A stretch of 64,000 nucleotides of DNA from Bombardia bombarda (taxonomy: Eukaryota > Ascomycota > Sordariomycetes > Sordariales > Lasiosphaeriaceae). This document shows positions 1-10,157 of the stretch, one piece after another (the first letter of the stretch is position 1; every line of letters begins with the position of its first letter). Under the pieces are notes generated by a model. The model had not been told where the DNA came from. It ran no database searches and was given only the letters and a program-made list of their open reading frames with translations. The position numbers and the translations under genes were made by a program. The stretch covers positions 310,001-374,000 of the forward strand of contig JAULSR010000007.1 in the NCBI GenBank assembly GCA_030512295.1. Direction: 5' to 3'.

Positions 1-228
1 CTCAGTCAAGTAACAAAACCTGTCAGTGGTCTCTTGCGTGCTAATTCTCTGGCGGGAACAGAGGTTGCCAACAACGGCTACAGAGACGGCTTCAGTGCGC
101 TGAACAACACCGAAGAGTCGTTCCTCAACGATGGCCCTTCAATCAGCGTTGATCAGCGCAAGATGAATGCCGTGCGCGCCTACTTTGAGTGGATGCCCAT
201 CCGGTCAGTACCCGACTCAGTCCAATGA
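1..228 (+). CDS. 3' end of an unrecognised gene (partial)
   Basis: The frame is open from base 1 to a TGA at 226-228 and gives about 75 residues. The gene starts outside the window. The visible C-terminus is polar, with a few Asn/Ser-rich stretches and a final VRAYFEWMPIR segment. I do not recognise the family. No membrane span or catalytic motif is visible in this piece. It ends 140 bp from the end of the convergent HET gene. Coding status rests on the open frame and a reasonable composition only. Confidence 0.4.
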   Translation, partial: LSQVTKPVSGLLRANSLAGTEVANNGYRDGFSALNNTEESFLNDGPSISVDQRKMNAVRAYFEWMPIRSVPDSVQ

Positions 229-367
229 GGTTGTCAAGGAGGTAATTATCAGATAGCGCGAGGTTTGCCCCTTCTCAGTTTATGATTGAATGTAAGCGTG
301 GGTTTCTCAGCTTGAAGTCTGCCCCCCTGCACATGTCTTCTACATAGATCTACATAGATACCCAATA

Positions 368-2401
368 TCACACAAGCTTCAGCTCCGCAAGCTTCCCCTC
401 TCCCCTTTGCAGCTTTGCCATCAGCTCGCCATCCATTATGCCGTAGACACGACAGGGCCCGACAACCTGGTAAGCATCGCCTTTTCTTCGAATAATCAGA
501 GGATATTCACATCCCGGTATGACGCAGACGTGGTCTCCAGTGGCGATGCCGCATGGACCAGTGCCCACGTAGCCGGTCGGTGTGGTAAACAAGCTCCGAT
601 CCCTATGAAACTCCAAGATCAACGAGTTGACAAATGTCAAAAGGTGGTCATCATCATCAGCCGGCTCAATCCACGGCAGGACGCCCGGGTCTTCACGAGT
701 GCCCAGGAAACCCTCCAGAAGCTGTTCAGGGGTCATGGTCAACAAGGCAGTCATGCCCAGTCCATTCTGCATGCAAGGCTCGTAGAGATGGCCGACAGCG
801 CCTGTGGCCAGCAGAAAGTGAAGGACGTGTTCAGACAGGCCACGTTTGAGGGAGCCAAAGTCAGCGCTGCTGCTGCCAAACTCGGCCGCCATGACCTGCA
901 CGAATTCCTCAAACTCGGGATGCGGCCGGCGAGGGCCAAGGGCACGTCGGTCCACCCACAGCCAGATCATGAAGCCGACGGCCTTTCGATAGAAGTCCTC
1001 GGCGCCGAGTGCTGACTTGGCAGGATCGCAAGCGTCAAAGCCGCCCAGGGTGCGGAAGAAGGCCTGCACGATGGGCATTCCGGCCGGATGGGTGCCCTCC
1101 GCGTGGGCGAGCACGAACCTGCGCATGTTGAAGTGGTACGTGTCGTCTGGGTCTGACGGGCAGACGTACTCATTGACGGTGTCGACGACGATGCCAACCG
1201 TCTCCAGCACCATGGGATCGGCATCTGCCCTGTTGCGCACCACGGCCGAGCGACCTCTGCCGGCGCCGCCGCCATGGATGGGGAACGAGAGTGAGTCTGC
1301 CAGATTCATGGCCCACGACGGCAGGTCAGGGATTGGCGCGTGGTCGACCTCTGGGGGGCGGTAGCCTATGCCGCTGGACCCGTCTATGGCGAGCTTGCCG
1401 GTTTCCTCCCAGTTGCTCCTCACAAAGTCGGCATACAGGCGGCCGACTGGTTTGGCGTAATCAGGCCGAGGGGTGTGCGCGGTCTGCGTAGCCAGTCCCA
1501 GGAGCCCGTACAGGCGGTCGCGGGGATCGGTTGCTTCGCAGATGCGGCTGGCGTTGGACAAGCTGAACAAGGACTTGCTGATGGTGGTGGTGGTGGCCAG
1601 CATGAAGACGGAGGGCGGCTGGAAGAGGAGGGTGGATGACAAGGGCAGACGGTCCACGCGGCCCATCCTCTCAATGACCGACTTGGTGATGACATGCCTC
1701 TTCTGGAAGTAGACAATCTTGTGGAACCAGATGTCGCCGACGCCGCACACGATCTTGGCCCGTGGTGCCAGCAGGAGCTCCTGCACAATCCACACGCGTC
1801 TCCAGTACGGCCGTCCAAAGAACGCCGCCACTGCCTTGAGCGTGTATTCGTCATAGAGCTCATCGAGTCCAGCCAGAAAGTCGTCCTCGCACACCAGGTT
1901 CCCGTAGACATAGTCGGAGACATTCGCGACTGCCGAGAGCGGCTCATCCATGTGCACCGTCCAGCGCTCCATGGCATCCAGCGCCACTGCCGTCATGCGC
2001 GTGTCCTCGTCCTCGCCCACCCAGGCCTCGACAAGGTCAGCGCCAGAGTAGATAGCACCCATCAGGGCCACTTGGCTGCTGCGCTCATCAAGATCCGCCT
2101 GGTTGATGCAGACCGCATCCACCCATATGATGAGCTCCCTGACACCAGTGCCGCGGATGTGGCGGAGGGCAGCCTCGAGGTTGACTGTCGCCGAGAAAAG
2201 CCTGTCATCGACGTAGATGGGTGTCGTGATGGCTGCGTTGCCCCAGACGTAACTCAACGCCCAGTATTTGGGCTTGTCGTCGAGCGATGCAGTGAAGAGG
2301 GCGCACCTCACCATGTCTGTTTTGGACCGCGAGGGCGATACTCGTAGCAGGCGGATCTCTCGCCGGCTCGCGTCGAGTGGTGTGTACAAGGAGGTTGACA
2401 T
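368..2401 (-). CDS. HET-domain (heterokaryon incompatibility) protein
   Basis: Single-exon gene of 677 aa. The HET domain lies in the N-terminal third: the YVWG motif near residue 51, an IWVDAVCINQ block near residue 95 and the W-IVQE block near residue 200 are the three classical conserved blocks. HET proteins trigger cell death on fusion of incompatible hyphae; whether this copy is a recognition locus cannot be told from sequence. The frame stays open upstream of the chosen start, but that part reads a poly-Phe/Leu stretch from an A-rich leader. The ATG at 2401 (MSTSLYTPLD) is therefore the likely start. No C-terminal repeat domain (WD40, ankyrin, NACHT) is seen; the long C-terminal part is unassigned. 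Confidence 0.85.
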   Translation of the reverse strand: MSTSLYTPLDASRREIRLLRVSPSRSKTDMVRCALFTASLDDKPKYWALSYVWGNAAITTPIYVDDRLFSATVNLEAALRHIRGTGVRELIIWVDAVCINQADLDERSSQVALMGAIYSGADLVEAWVGEDEDTRMTAVALDAMERWTVHMDEPLSAVANVSDYVYGNLVCEDDFLAGLDELYDEYTLKAVAAFFGRPYWRRVWIVQELLLAPRAKIVCGVGDIWFHKIVYFQKRHVITKSVIERMGRVDRLPLSSTLLFQPPSVFMLATTTTISKSLFSLSNASRICEATDPRDRLYGLLGLATQTAHTPRPDYAKPVGRLYADFVRSNWEETGKLAIDGSSGIGYRPPEVDHAPIPDLPSWAMNLADSLSFPIHGGGAGRGRSAVVRNRADADPMVLETVGIVVDTVNEYVCPSDPDDTYHFNMRRFVLAHAEGTHPAGMPIVQAFFRTLGGFDACDPAKSALGAEDFYRKAVGFMIWLWVDRRALGPRRPHPEFEEFVQVMAAEFGSSSADFGSLKRGLSEHVLHFLLATGAVGHLYEPCMQNGLGMTALLTMTPEQLLEGFLGTREDPGVLPWIEPADDDDHLLTFVNSLILEFHRDRSLFTTPTGYVGTGPCGIATGDHVCVIPGCEYPLIIRRKGDAYQVVGPCRVYGIMDGELMAKLQRGEGKLAELKLV

Positions 2402-3030
2402 GGTGATTGAGTTGGGTAAAAAAAATAAAGAGAATAAAAAAAATAATAATAAAAATAATAATAAAAACAAAATAAAAATAATAAAAATAATAAAAAAAAT
2501 AAAAAAAAGATTTCAAATATCTGTAAAGAAGAATTTACCATTCACTCAATTGTTGAGATTTATACCCAGTCTAGGCAGGCAGGCACTTAGCATAACACTC
2601 ATCACTCATTACCAGCTATGTACCCCATAAAGGCAGCGTGGGACTTGTTGGAATGACAAGGTCATTCGTACTAGTCACTATAGTAACCGTAGAGAATGGG
2701 TGGGTTGGGGGTTGTTGTTGTTGTATTGATCTGCTTGTCTATGTAAAAGGATCACGAACTACGGGGACAGGAAGTGGGTGGTTTTGGAGGGGGTTCCTGG
2801 GACACGTGACCAGCTCCCCACTGTTTTGCACACCTTTCATCCTGTCGACCAATCACAGCCGTCGCAGCCTGACGGCTGGTATGCCTCTGATTGATCGTAA
2901 ATCCGACAGGACTGGTCACCGAGATTCGGTTGCTAGTATTCCGATAGTTCAGCATGTGAGCTGCCGGCGTCCCCTAGCAACCCCGCCTCCGTCGCGAGCA
3001 GGGGTATAGCCCAGGATCACCATCCGAATT
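2402..3030. other. Intergenic region with A-rich leader
   Basis: Positions about 2417-2510 are an almost pure A/T tract of AAT and AAAA units on the plus strand, which would be a U-rich leader of the HET mRNA. The rest, up to the inverted-repeat element at 3031, holds a CCAAT box near 2849 but no convincing gene. Confidence 0.5.
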
Positions 3031-3739
3031 CAGCGCTCCAAGTAAGCCAAGTAAGTCAAATCTGGCCCGCATGCATACTTGAATTGATTTGAAGGCCAGC
3101 CCAATTACTTGCAAGTTTGGCCCACTTACTTGAATTACTTGGACTTACTAGAGTTTTTTTTCTCTCCACTTTTAACCCACAAAAAAGCTCGGGCCCCGTG
3201 CGTGCGTTTTTTGGAAGTCAAAATTTTAACTCGTTATTTGAGCGATTTGAGCCTGACTGAGCTCAAGGGAGCTGTAGCCAAAATACCCGATTCGGGAGTC
3301 AACAGCTTGGTGATGCAGCCAGGACAACAGTGCGTGGATGGAGTCATCTTTGAGTGAATGCCTCTGTGCGGAAAGGTCAGGCATCACGAAGTAAATAAAA
3401 CAGGCTTCAATGACAGGGTCTTGGTGTTTGTGGCTGACTTGGCTGACTGGCGACAGGATTGCTGGGGGAAAATCGCTGCAAATTTGATCCAAAAGTGGGC
3501 ATGGCTGTCCGGCCGGCGCCAGGAACCCAGTAAAAAGTGGGTTTTTTGGGCCAAATTTGGCCCCACATCTTGCAAATCAAGCAAGTTAATCGACAGCGAA
3601 TATTTGAATTGATTTGCTTGAATTGTGGGCCAACTTGGCTTGGCTTACTTGAATTGGCTTACTTGAATTGGCTTACTTGAATTGGCTTACTTGAATTGGC
3701 TTACTTGAACTTGAATTGCTTGGCTTACTTGGAGCGCTG
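3031..3739. mobile_element. Non-autonomous inverted-repeat element (hAT-like MITE)
   Basis: The ends at 3031-3051 and 3719-3739 are perfect 21-bp inverted repeats beginning CAGCGCTCCAAG. Inside each end are many short copies of the CAAGTAAGCC/AATTCAAG type, like the subterminal repeats of hAT elements. No transposase frame is present, so the element could only be moved in trans. The heptamer CATCCGA occurs just outside both ends (3021-3027 and 3740-3746), but on the left it is separated from the terminus by ATT, so the target duplication is imperfect. The hAT assignment is inference from terminal CAG and subterminal repeats. Confidence 0.7.
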
Positions 3740-4020
3740 CATCCGATAGGTGGTGCCACGGGTCGTGACCGCAACGCTTTCCCCAATGGATCCGACCAAG
3801 GTCCAATATTCATCCATGGCCAATATTCATCCATGGGGCACCAGAACATGCATGATTCTTCGCCTGCCGTGTGGTCTGATTCGCACATTGCAGCCCTCTG
3901 CAGCCCCCCCTCCCAAGTTGCACGCACCCTCGCGCATTTGCACGCGCGGGTTGCAGAGGGCATTACAGCACGCACTGGAAGCCGCACCACAGTGCTATTT
4001 CAGGCATGTGCAGCTCTGCG

Positions 4021-4440
4021 CTACCTGTTTTGAGTCTTTGACCCCCGGGCAACCGTACCCAGTGCATCGCCTGGCGTCAGCGACTGAGGCACTTCGTAGT
4101 ATCGTTTCGTCCCCGTCCCCGTGAACACGGAGAATGGGGTGTAATTATCTGGTAGATTCGCCTTGGTCCGTAAGATATTGTGCCATCTGTTGAAATAATA
4201 TTCTCTGAAATCTTTTGACATTCGAGTGGATTCCATGTCGTCTTCATCTGCTATATCACTATCAGTGTATGGGACGGTGATTTCGTCGTCACTATCAATA
4301 TGAAAGTCGTCGTCATCAATGTCTAGAGGCTGGTAAATCTCGTCGAGAGACTCGTCTGCATCAGGGATCTCAATTTCGTTGTTTAAATTGGGAATCTCGT
4401 TCAGCGACTCTTCATCGTCCAATGCACCCCATTGATCATC
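4021..4440 (-). other. Acidic open frame, possible gene or element remnant
   Basis: A frame of about 140 codons without an ATG at its start; it opens just after a stop. The first half is strongly acidic (Asp/Glu-rich) and the second half has an aromatic block, REYYFNRWHNILR. The composition is not random, but no family is recognised. It lies between the 709-bp element and the GPI-protein gene and could be an exon or the relic of a transposon ORF. Confidence 0.25.
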
Positions 4441-4455
4441 TCTTATAATCCAACC

Positions 4456-4850
4456 CTAAACCATCAAAAGACCCCAAGCCAAGACCAGGAAACCAGCTCT
4501 TCCAGGACAACCATCAGCTCTTGCGGCAGCGTTGGTAGTGCTGGGAGGTACAAGAGCCGCTGTAGTTGTCGGCATGATCCTCGTGGTTGACAAAACAGTG
4601 ATCGAGGTGATTGACGAGTCCGGGCTGGGACTGCTCAGACTTGTGCTCACAGACGGCAGCGCAGTGAAAGACCTAGTCGACGACTCAGCAACGGTGGCGC
4701 GTATACTTGGAGTGGTTGATGACGATGTAGGGAGAGAAAGAGCCTCCGTTGTGCTTGTTGCGGAAGTGGTGGGTGGCAAGGTGATGGCAGACTCTGACAC
4801 AACTGACTCTTCACTCGCGGACACGCTGGCGCTCACGCTCGTAGTCGGGG

Positions 4851-4905
<55 letters not shown>

Positions 4906-5376
4906 TGTGCTTGTGCTTGTGCTTAAGCTTGTGATGGGAAACGTTAAAGACTCAGAAGTAACTGGATCGGGCGCGCTTGTGGTTGTTGGCAGGCTGGGAA
5001 CCGATATAATTGATGGTTCCGAGATGGTCGTCAGAGGTATGGTGGGCGAGTAGTCGACGCTGATGGACGTGAGAGACGACAGTGACGATGTGAGACTGCT
5101 GATGATGCTGCTGAATTCTGATATGACAGTGTCGGAGAAGATGGCACCAAGGTCACTGTAGGCCTCAACCGTAATGCCAAAGAGGTCATCTGCGCAGTCG
5201 TAGGGTCGTTCTGGTCCGCTGTGGGGGATGCAGCGAGCTCCAATGTCGCAACACCATGACTGGCCGCACGAAACCGGACAGAGAAAGTCCCGAGCTTCGA
5301 TCTCAAAAGCCGGCTGGAGGCAATGGGTGAGGGTGAAGGCGTGTAAAAACAGTAGGCACGTGGATAGCCTTGCCAT
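4456..5376 (-). CDS. Secreted Ser/Thr-rich GPI-anchored cell-surface protein
   Basis: Protein of 306 aa when started at the ATG at 5376, which opens directly into a hydrophobic signal peptide (MARLSTCLLFLHAFTL). A short Cys-rich module follows (CPVSCGQSWCC through PYDC, six cysteines). A long Ser/Thr-rich stalk then contains a run of Ser-Thr dipeptides coded by a hexanucleotide repeat. The C-terminus ends in a small-residue patch followed by a hydrophobic tail, typical of a GPI signal. Role is inferred as a heavily O-mannosylated wall protein. An in-frame ATG 30 codons upstream would bury the signal peptide and is less likely. Confidence 0.75.
4852..4924 (-). repeat. Hexanucleotide microsatellite coding Ser-Thr
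   Basis: About twelve units of GTGCTC/GTGCTT on the plus strand, read on the minus strand as Ser-Thr pairs in the stalk of the GPI protein. The unit length keeps frame, so copy-number change would alter only stalk length. Confidence 0.85.
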
Positions 5377-6238
5377 TGGTCCCGAATTGTATAGATGCAT
5401 CGTGTCTATGTGCCCTCGTCTGTTGTGGTATGGGAATACATGCTGTCTTTTGACGAAAGGCGACAAGTCGTGTCAGGCACTATATACGTCTCTTGATCCA
5501 AGTCTTTTGCTTTCGTGGACAAAATAAGCATCAAGGCTGGAAATACGCTTTGCATAGAAGCCGGTATGTCCAAGATGTTGGTGTCGGCCGTCACCATATG
5601 GGACTTACAAGCTAGAGTTCTAACGCCACAGGTCGATCATTGCCAATATTGGTAGGCTTATCGCTTCTTGTCCAATCCGGTGCTCTGGACTGCTACCTTC
5701 ACACCACCTTTCCTTGTGTCTGAGCTGAAACACCATCACGATAAGCTATTGAACTGACTGCACGTATCACAGTGAGCTAAGCTGAAAAAGCTGAAATCGC
5801 ACAGGCTCGGTGGCGAATCATGTTCTCTCACAGCTGTTTAAACTGAACCATGCACCACAAAAAAAAAAAAAAACACATAACAAAGGGGAAGTATAGGATG
5901 TCTTCTGGCCACAAGTTGGACGGGGTGACAATCGTCCCATATAAAGGCAGGTGTCAAACGTAAAGAGGGTGTGGACTGGTCATTCACTTTACATTTGCAC
6001 GAAGAGGCTGAATATTCATTCTCTTTTTCCTCTCCATCTACATATCAGGTTCTGCGGACCCGAAGTTTAGCTGAAATTTTTTGGAGGCGTGACAAGAGTG
6101 TGGCGTGTACACGGTGTGTGATGGCCTGCCCAATGTTGTCTTGTAGAGCCAGTATAACATCTACGAATAGACTTCCACTTTTCGTGAGTGAGTTCATGTT
6201 CGGCAACACTACCAACTCACTGTTTTCATCTCTTTTGA
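5377..6238. other. Intergenic region and upstream region of the next gene
   Basis: Contains a 15-base poly-A near 5860 and a TATA-like box at 5940-5946 (TATAAAG). The box fits a transcript running rightward into the membrane-protein gene. The stretch from about 5970 to 6238 may hold a leader or an unrecognised first exon; a possible donor GTGAGT lies at 6184. Confidence 0.45.
5940..5946 (+). promoter_or_regulatory. TATA-like box
   Basis: TATAAAG about 300 bp upstream of the first readable codons of the membrane-protein gene at 6239. Position and context are suggestive only. Confidence 0.4.
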
Positions 6239-8560
6239 AGTGAAGTTTCCTCAACCCAGCATGGCTACGACAGGGGGTACTCAACCTTCGGCATCGGGAC
6301 AGAACTTGGGTGGCCACCTGGGTGGCGGGGGATACCGCTTCAGCCGATTAATCTGGGCGGACAAGGACAATCTCAACCGGCCAATTCGGCTCCTCCACCA
6401 CTTTCTTCAACTCCAAGCACAGCGACAAACTCTCGGGCAAACTCAACAGGGCCTCCTATAGCGCCCATCTCAACCACAACAAGTTCCTCTTCTTCAAACA
6501 CAAGCTCACAAGTCCCAGCACCAGCTCCAAACGCTAATCCAGGGACTCCTATCTCCCCAACTCCTATACCATCAAGAGTCCCACAACAGCAACAGCAACA
6601 GCAGCAGCAACAGCAACAGCCTCAGCCTCCAAACAGTACCCCTCCACAAGCACCTGGAATACCTATTCGGGGTGTGCAACAGACCAGGCTTCGGCAATGG
6701 ATCAAACATGTGACCAAATTCGCCATCCCCCTCATGATCACCATGCTCTTCGTCTTCGTGTCGGTCATCTCCCTCGGGGCTAACTCTCCAGGTTGGGTAT
6801 TGGCCAGACTCTCTCCCACCTCGGGCATCCTCCTTTTGTCTTTCCTGTCCAAGCTCACCGACTGGGGCCTCGGAGGTGCCACCGACCAAGCCTGGGCAGT
6901 GTTGCAGTGGGGACCTCTCCTGGACCGAGGTGGGAATCTGCTCACATTCCTGGCCCTTGGCGCTGGATTCGATGGCTGGCTTGCCGTTGTGCGCCATCGC
7001 CTTGCCTCACTGCGGTCAGCAAACAGTCTGAGACGGGTATGGCAGGTTGGAGTTGGCGGTCCAGGGTTTTGGGCCTTGTTCAGGTATATAAGCACATTTC
7101 TAGTTGTCACTTATGTTGTGTCTTCAATGCAGCGCCTCCCACTGACAGTACCACGCCAGGATCGTCATATGGGTCATTGTGCAGTTCCCAGGCCTGATAC
7201 TGATGGGTACGTTGTGATATCGCAACAATCACCCATCTCCAAGATGTCTAACCAAAACGGTGCAGCCGTGATCGAGCCGCAGACAGAATATCTGACGAGC
7301 AACTTGACGACGGTGAGCGGGGGCATTGGCGTTTTCGACCCCAACCTCATAGCGCAACAGATTCAAGGCCCGGCGGTTGCAAATTACATCTACACCATTC
7401 TGCAGGACACGAGATTCACTTTCCCAGCCGATGCGATAACGGACGAGTGCCGGGCGTCAGCATTGTGTCAGTCGTATCTGATGAGTGGCGGGCTAGCCAC
7501 CATCAACCCTCTGCCCTACCTGATCTCCAGCAACGACGAGCAGACGGCCTACGTTGCGCAAAACGTGCCATCATATCAGGTCGATGCCTTTGATCTGTCA
7601 CGTACACTGGTGCCTTTCTCCCCGGACGATTGCCAGCTGTACGCGAACCCGGTGGCATTTAACTTTATAGAAGTTGGGTTCCACCTCTGCGTGCGGAATG
7701 ATACTGCCTACGCAGGAGGAATTGTGGCAGGATATCGACCATGCACGCCCCTGAACGAGATGGGGGCCACCGGCTGTGTCCTCGACCCGTCGTCGGGCCA
7801 AGTCAACCTGACGGCGTGGTCAACGCGGCTGTTTATCTACCGACGAACGGCAACCATCACAGCCGACCGCCGTAGCAGCGTCATCCTGGAGGTCGGCCAT
7901 GTCTCAGAGCCGCAGCTTCAATCCATCGGGGCGGCGAGTTTTCACACAGCCTTCAAAGCACTGCTCTGCGCCAACGACTCGTCGTCCCAGATCATATCGT
8001 GCCAGTATCCGGGGCCCAACTTTCTCCTCACCGACTCGATCCAGACGCTTCTGGCAACCATGGGCGGCACATCCTCGTCACCAGGAATCTCAGTCCTGCA
8101 AAACCTGTTTGCCACCTCTCTGCTTCTCTTCACGCCCGTCTGGGTGCAGCAGCTGAGCCAGACATATGCGCAAGACGCACTCGTGCCCGATCTACCTGCC
8201 GAGAACTACTTCCCGGCGTCACCAGCTCGTCCGGTCGACTACATTGCGCCGGCGCTCTGGACGGTCATCGCCTATGTCGCATCGGGCGCTTTGCTGCTGG
8301 TTCTCGTCGCCATGGCGATCGGCATCACCTCTATGTTGGGCGGCGTTCCAGAGACGTCGAGCTTTCCCTTGGCCGACGTTGCACTGCTCAACATCAAGGG
8401 GCCTGGCGGGCGTGTGCATGCAGGTGGGATGGCGGGTTTGTTTTCGCCACGGCCGCCACAAAGCAACAAGGACATCATAGAGGTTGCCAAGCTATCGCAG
8501 GTTCAGCTGAGGGCAACCCCAGGGTCTTCAGCACCGTTGTCAGCGCCGGTGACGCCATGA
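6239..8560 (+). CDS. Gln/Pro-rich fungal integral membrane protein (start unresolved)
   Basis: The reading frame opens at 6239 and runs to the TGA at 8558-8560. The first ~145 codons are Pro/Ser/Thr-rich with a poly-Gln run at about 6583-6630, and contain no ATG, so a first exon must lie upstream. Two hydrophobic segments follow (IPLMITMLFVFVSVISL, then GILLLSFLSKL). After these comes a large extracytoplasmic-type region with paired cysteines and NxT sites, and a last membrane span near residue VIAYVASGALLLVLVAM. This layout is common in uncharacterised fungal membrane proteins. A probable in-frame intron is 7084-7191 (donor GTATAT, branch CTGAC, 108 nt). Function unknown. Confidence 0.65.
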   Translation, partial: SEVSSTQHGYDRGYSTFGIGTELGWPPGWRGIPLQPINLGGQGQSQPANSAPPPLSSTPSTATNSRANSTGPPIAPISTTTSSSSSNTSSQVPAPAPNANPGTPISPTPIPSRVPQQQQQQQQQQQQPQPPNSTPPQAPGIPIRGVQQTRLRQWIKHVTKFAIPLMITMLFVFVSVISLGANSPGWVLARLSPTSGILLLSFLSKLTDWGLGGATDQAWAVLQWGPLLDRGGNLLTFLALGAGFDGWLAVVRHRLASLRSANSLRRVWQVGVGGPGFWALFRYISTFLVVTYVVSSMQRLPLTVPRQDRHMGHCAVPRPDTDGYVVISQQSPISKMSNQNGAAVIEPQTEYLTSNLTTVSGGIGVFDPNLIAQQIQGPAVANYIYTILQDTRFTFPADAITDECRASALCQSYLMSGGLATINPLPYLISSNDEQTAYVAQNVPSYQVDAFDLSRTLVPFSPDDCQLYANPVAFNFIEVGFHLCVRNDTAYAGGIVAGYRPCTPLNEMGATGCVLDPSSGQVNLTAWSTRLFIYRRTATITADRRSSVILEVGHVSEPQLQSIGAASFHTAFKALLCANDSSSQIISCQYPGPNFLLTDSIQTLLATMGGTSSSPGISVLQNLFATSLLLFTPVWVQQLSQTYAQDALVPDLPAENYFPASPARPVDYIAPALWTVIAYVASGALLLVLVAMAIGITSMLGGVPETSSFPLADVALLNIKGPGGRVHAGGMAGLFSPRPPQSNKDIIEVAKLSQVQLRATPGSSAPLSAPVTP

Positions 8561-8622
8561 TTGTGAAGAGAAGGACATGTTTCGAGCATATCTGGATATG
8601 TGTCAGTTCATATCAGATTTTG

Positions 8623-8624
<2 letters not shown>

Positions 8625-8673
<49 letters not shown>
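8625..8673. repeat. Poly-A tract (49 bases)
   Basis: Uninterrupted A run just downstream of the membrane-protein gene. Length in an assembly is unreliable. Confidence 0.9.
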
Positions 8674-8675
<2 letters not shown>

Positions 8676-8745
8676 AAGAAAGCGGATTGGTGTGAGGGCC
8701 TTTGTGTGTTGACGAATGGCGATGCAAAATTGAAGCAAAAATTGT

Positions 8746-8852
8746 GACAAGAGTGGGATTCGAACCCACGCCCTTTCGGACCACGGAATCACTGGTGATT
8801 GAATTAAGGGTTCTCCTTAACGTGGCGCCTTAGACCGCTCGGCCATCTTGCC
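8746..8852 (-). tRNA. tRNA-Leu(AAG) with intron
   Basis: On the minus strand the acceptor stem GGCAAGA pairs with TCTTGTC. The D arm GCC..GGC, T arm GTGGG-TTCGAAT-CCCAC and a long variable arm mark a class II tRNA. The anticodon stem CCACG/CGTGG encloses anticodon AAG, followed after position 37 by an intron of about 28 nt. Confidence 0.93.
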
Positions 8853-9694
8853 CTATCCTTACTGGTGGATGCACGATGCTCGGATATCGCGGCTCTTGAC
8901 GAGATGCAGCTGTGGCAGGCAGGGCTCTGTTGTGCTGTCGTGGAATGTGGGCAAGAGGAAGTGTGTGGTTGCGGAATTTAATATTGTGGGTGGGCAGGTG
9001 GGGTCGTGAGGAGCTGCAGCCAAGCTAGGTTGCTAGGGTTTTCCATTGCTAGTTGGTCCAAACGCTAGTAACTTTGGCGGGATCCTCAAGACTTAATTCA
9101 ATCTTGCAATGGGTGTGGGTGTCCTTTCCACTAGTTTTCCACTTCCCAATTCACAATGTCTTTGAGTCACCTTCACCTTTCTCCCCAGCCAGCCAGCCAG
9201 CCAGCCATTGAAGATGCATTCTACTTTTTAGGCATTCTGAAAAACCTGACAACTGTTACCCGCCGTGATCCATGAACAATGTCTTCTTGAAGCATGAAAC
9301 GCGTCGCCCAGGCATCAGGGGGGTCATGTGGGGACATGGGTGGCGCATTGAAAAGGACCTGAAGAGGATTCAAACAGAACCAACACCGCCTTCACATTGG
9401 CCCTCCCGGGGGTCTCGTTGAGGCTGCGGCGGCGCAGCGTTGAATCCTCAGACCACCAAATCGACCCCTGAACTCTCAGTTCGCCACGTCCCAGCGATCC
9501 CCGTCCTTCATTAATAATAACCGCCGCCCATTGACGCCAAATTTGACTTTGGGTTCACTTCCGTTCTCATTGACCCTTCTTTCTCCACCCTTGAGACAGG
9601 GGTTGTTGCTCTTTTGTCTGTTTACAAACTATTCTACCTACTACCGCCTTGAGTTGACATATCTTTGTTGACATTATTGATTGACAGCGACACG
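8853..9694. other. Intergenic and 5' region
   Basis: No gene is seen. Contains a short CCAG tandem run near 9186-9207 and pyrimidine-rich stretches before the start of the next gene. Confidence 0.5.
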
Positions 9695-10104
9695 ATGCAC
9701 GACTCGCTTGCCTCCCATCTCGTCCGGCGGGGCATCCAGGCTGCCACTGCTAGGCAAACACCGCAGTCTGCTGATGCCGACATCCAGCAGCTTGCTACCG
9801 AGATTCAAAGCCGGCTCCTCTCGCCAGTCTCGCTTGCTGTTCTGATCACAACAACCATCATCTTCCTTGTTGGTTACACGCTTGTCGAGTACCCCCTCCG
9901 CTTCGTCATTGTCGATCTCGCCGTCGTCGAACACACTACGCCTACTACCGCAACTGAGACGTCTGACGAGTCTGAGCGCAATGGCTTGCTGGAGTCCGAT
10001 TTCGAGCACGACAACAAAGGCGACGATGGCGTTGTGGCCGATGTGGAAGAGTGCAAGTCGGAGCAGATGAAGGGCCAGCCGCAGCGCAGGTTTCATGTTG
10101 ACAG

Positions 10105-10157
<53 letters not shown>

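Noticed and set aside
4532..5053. Long Val/Leu-rich plus-strand frame
   Set aside because: It is the antisense of the Ser/Thr repeat region of the GPI-protein gene and has no independent support.
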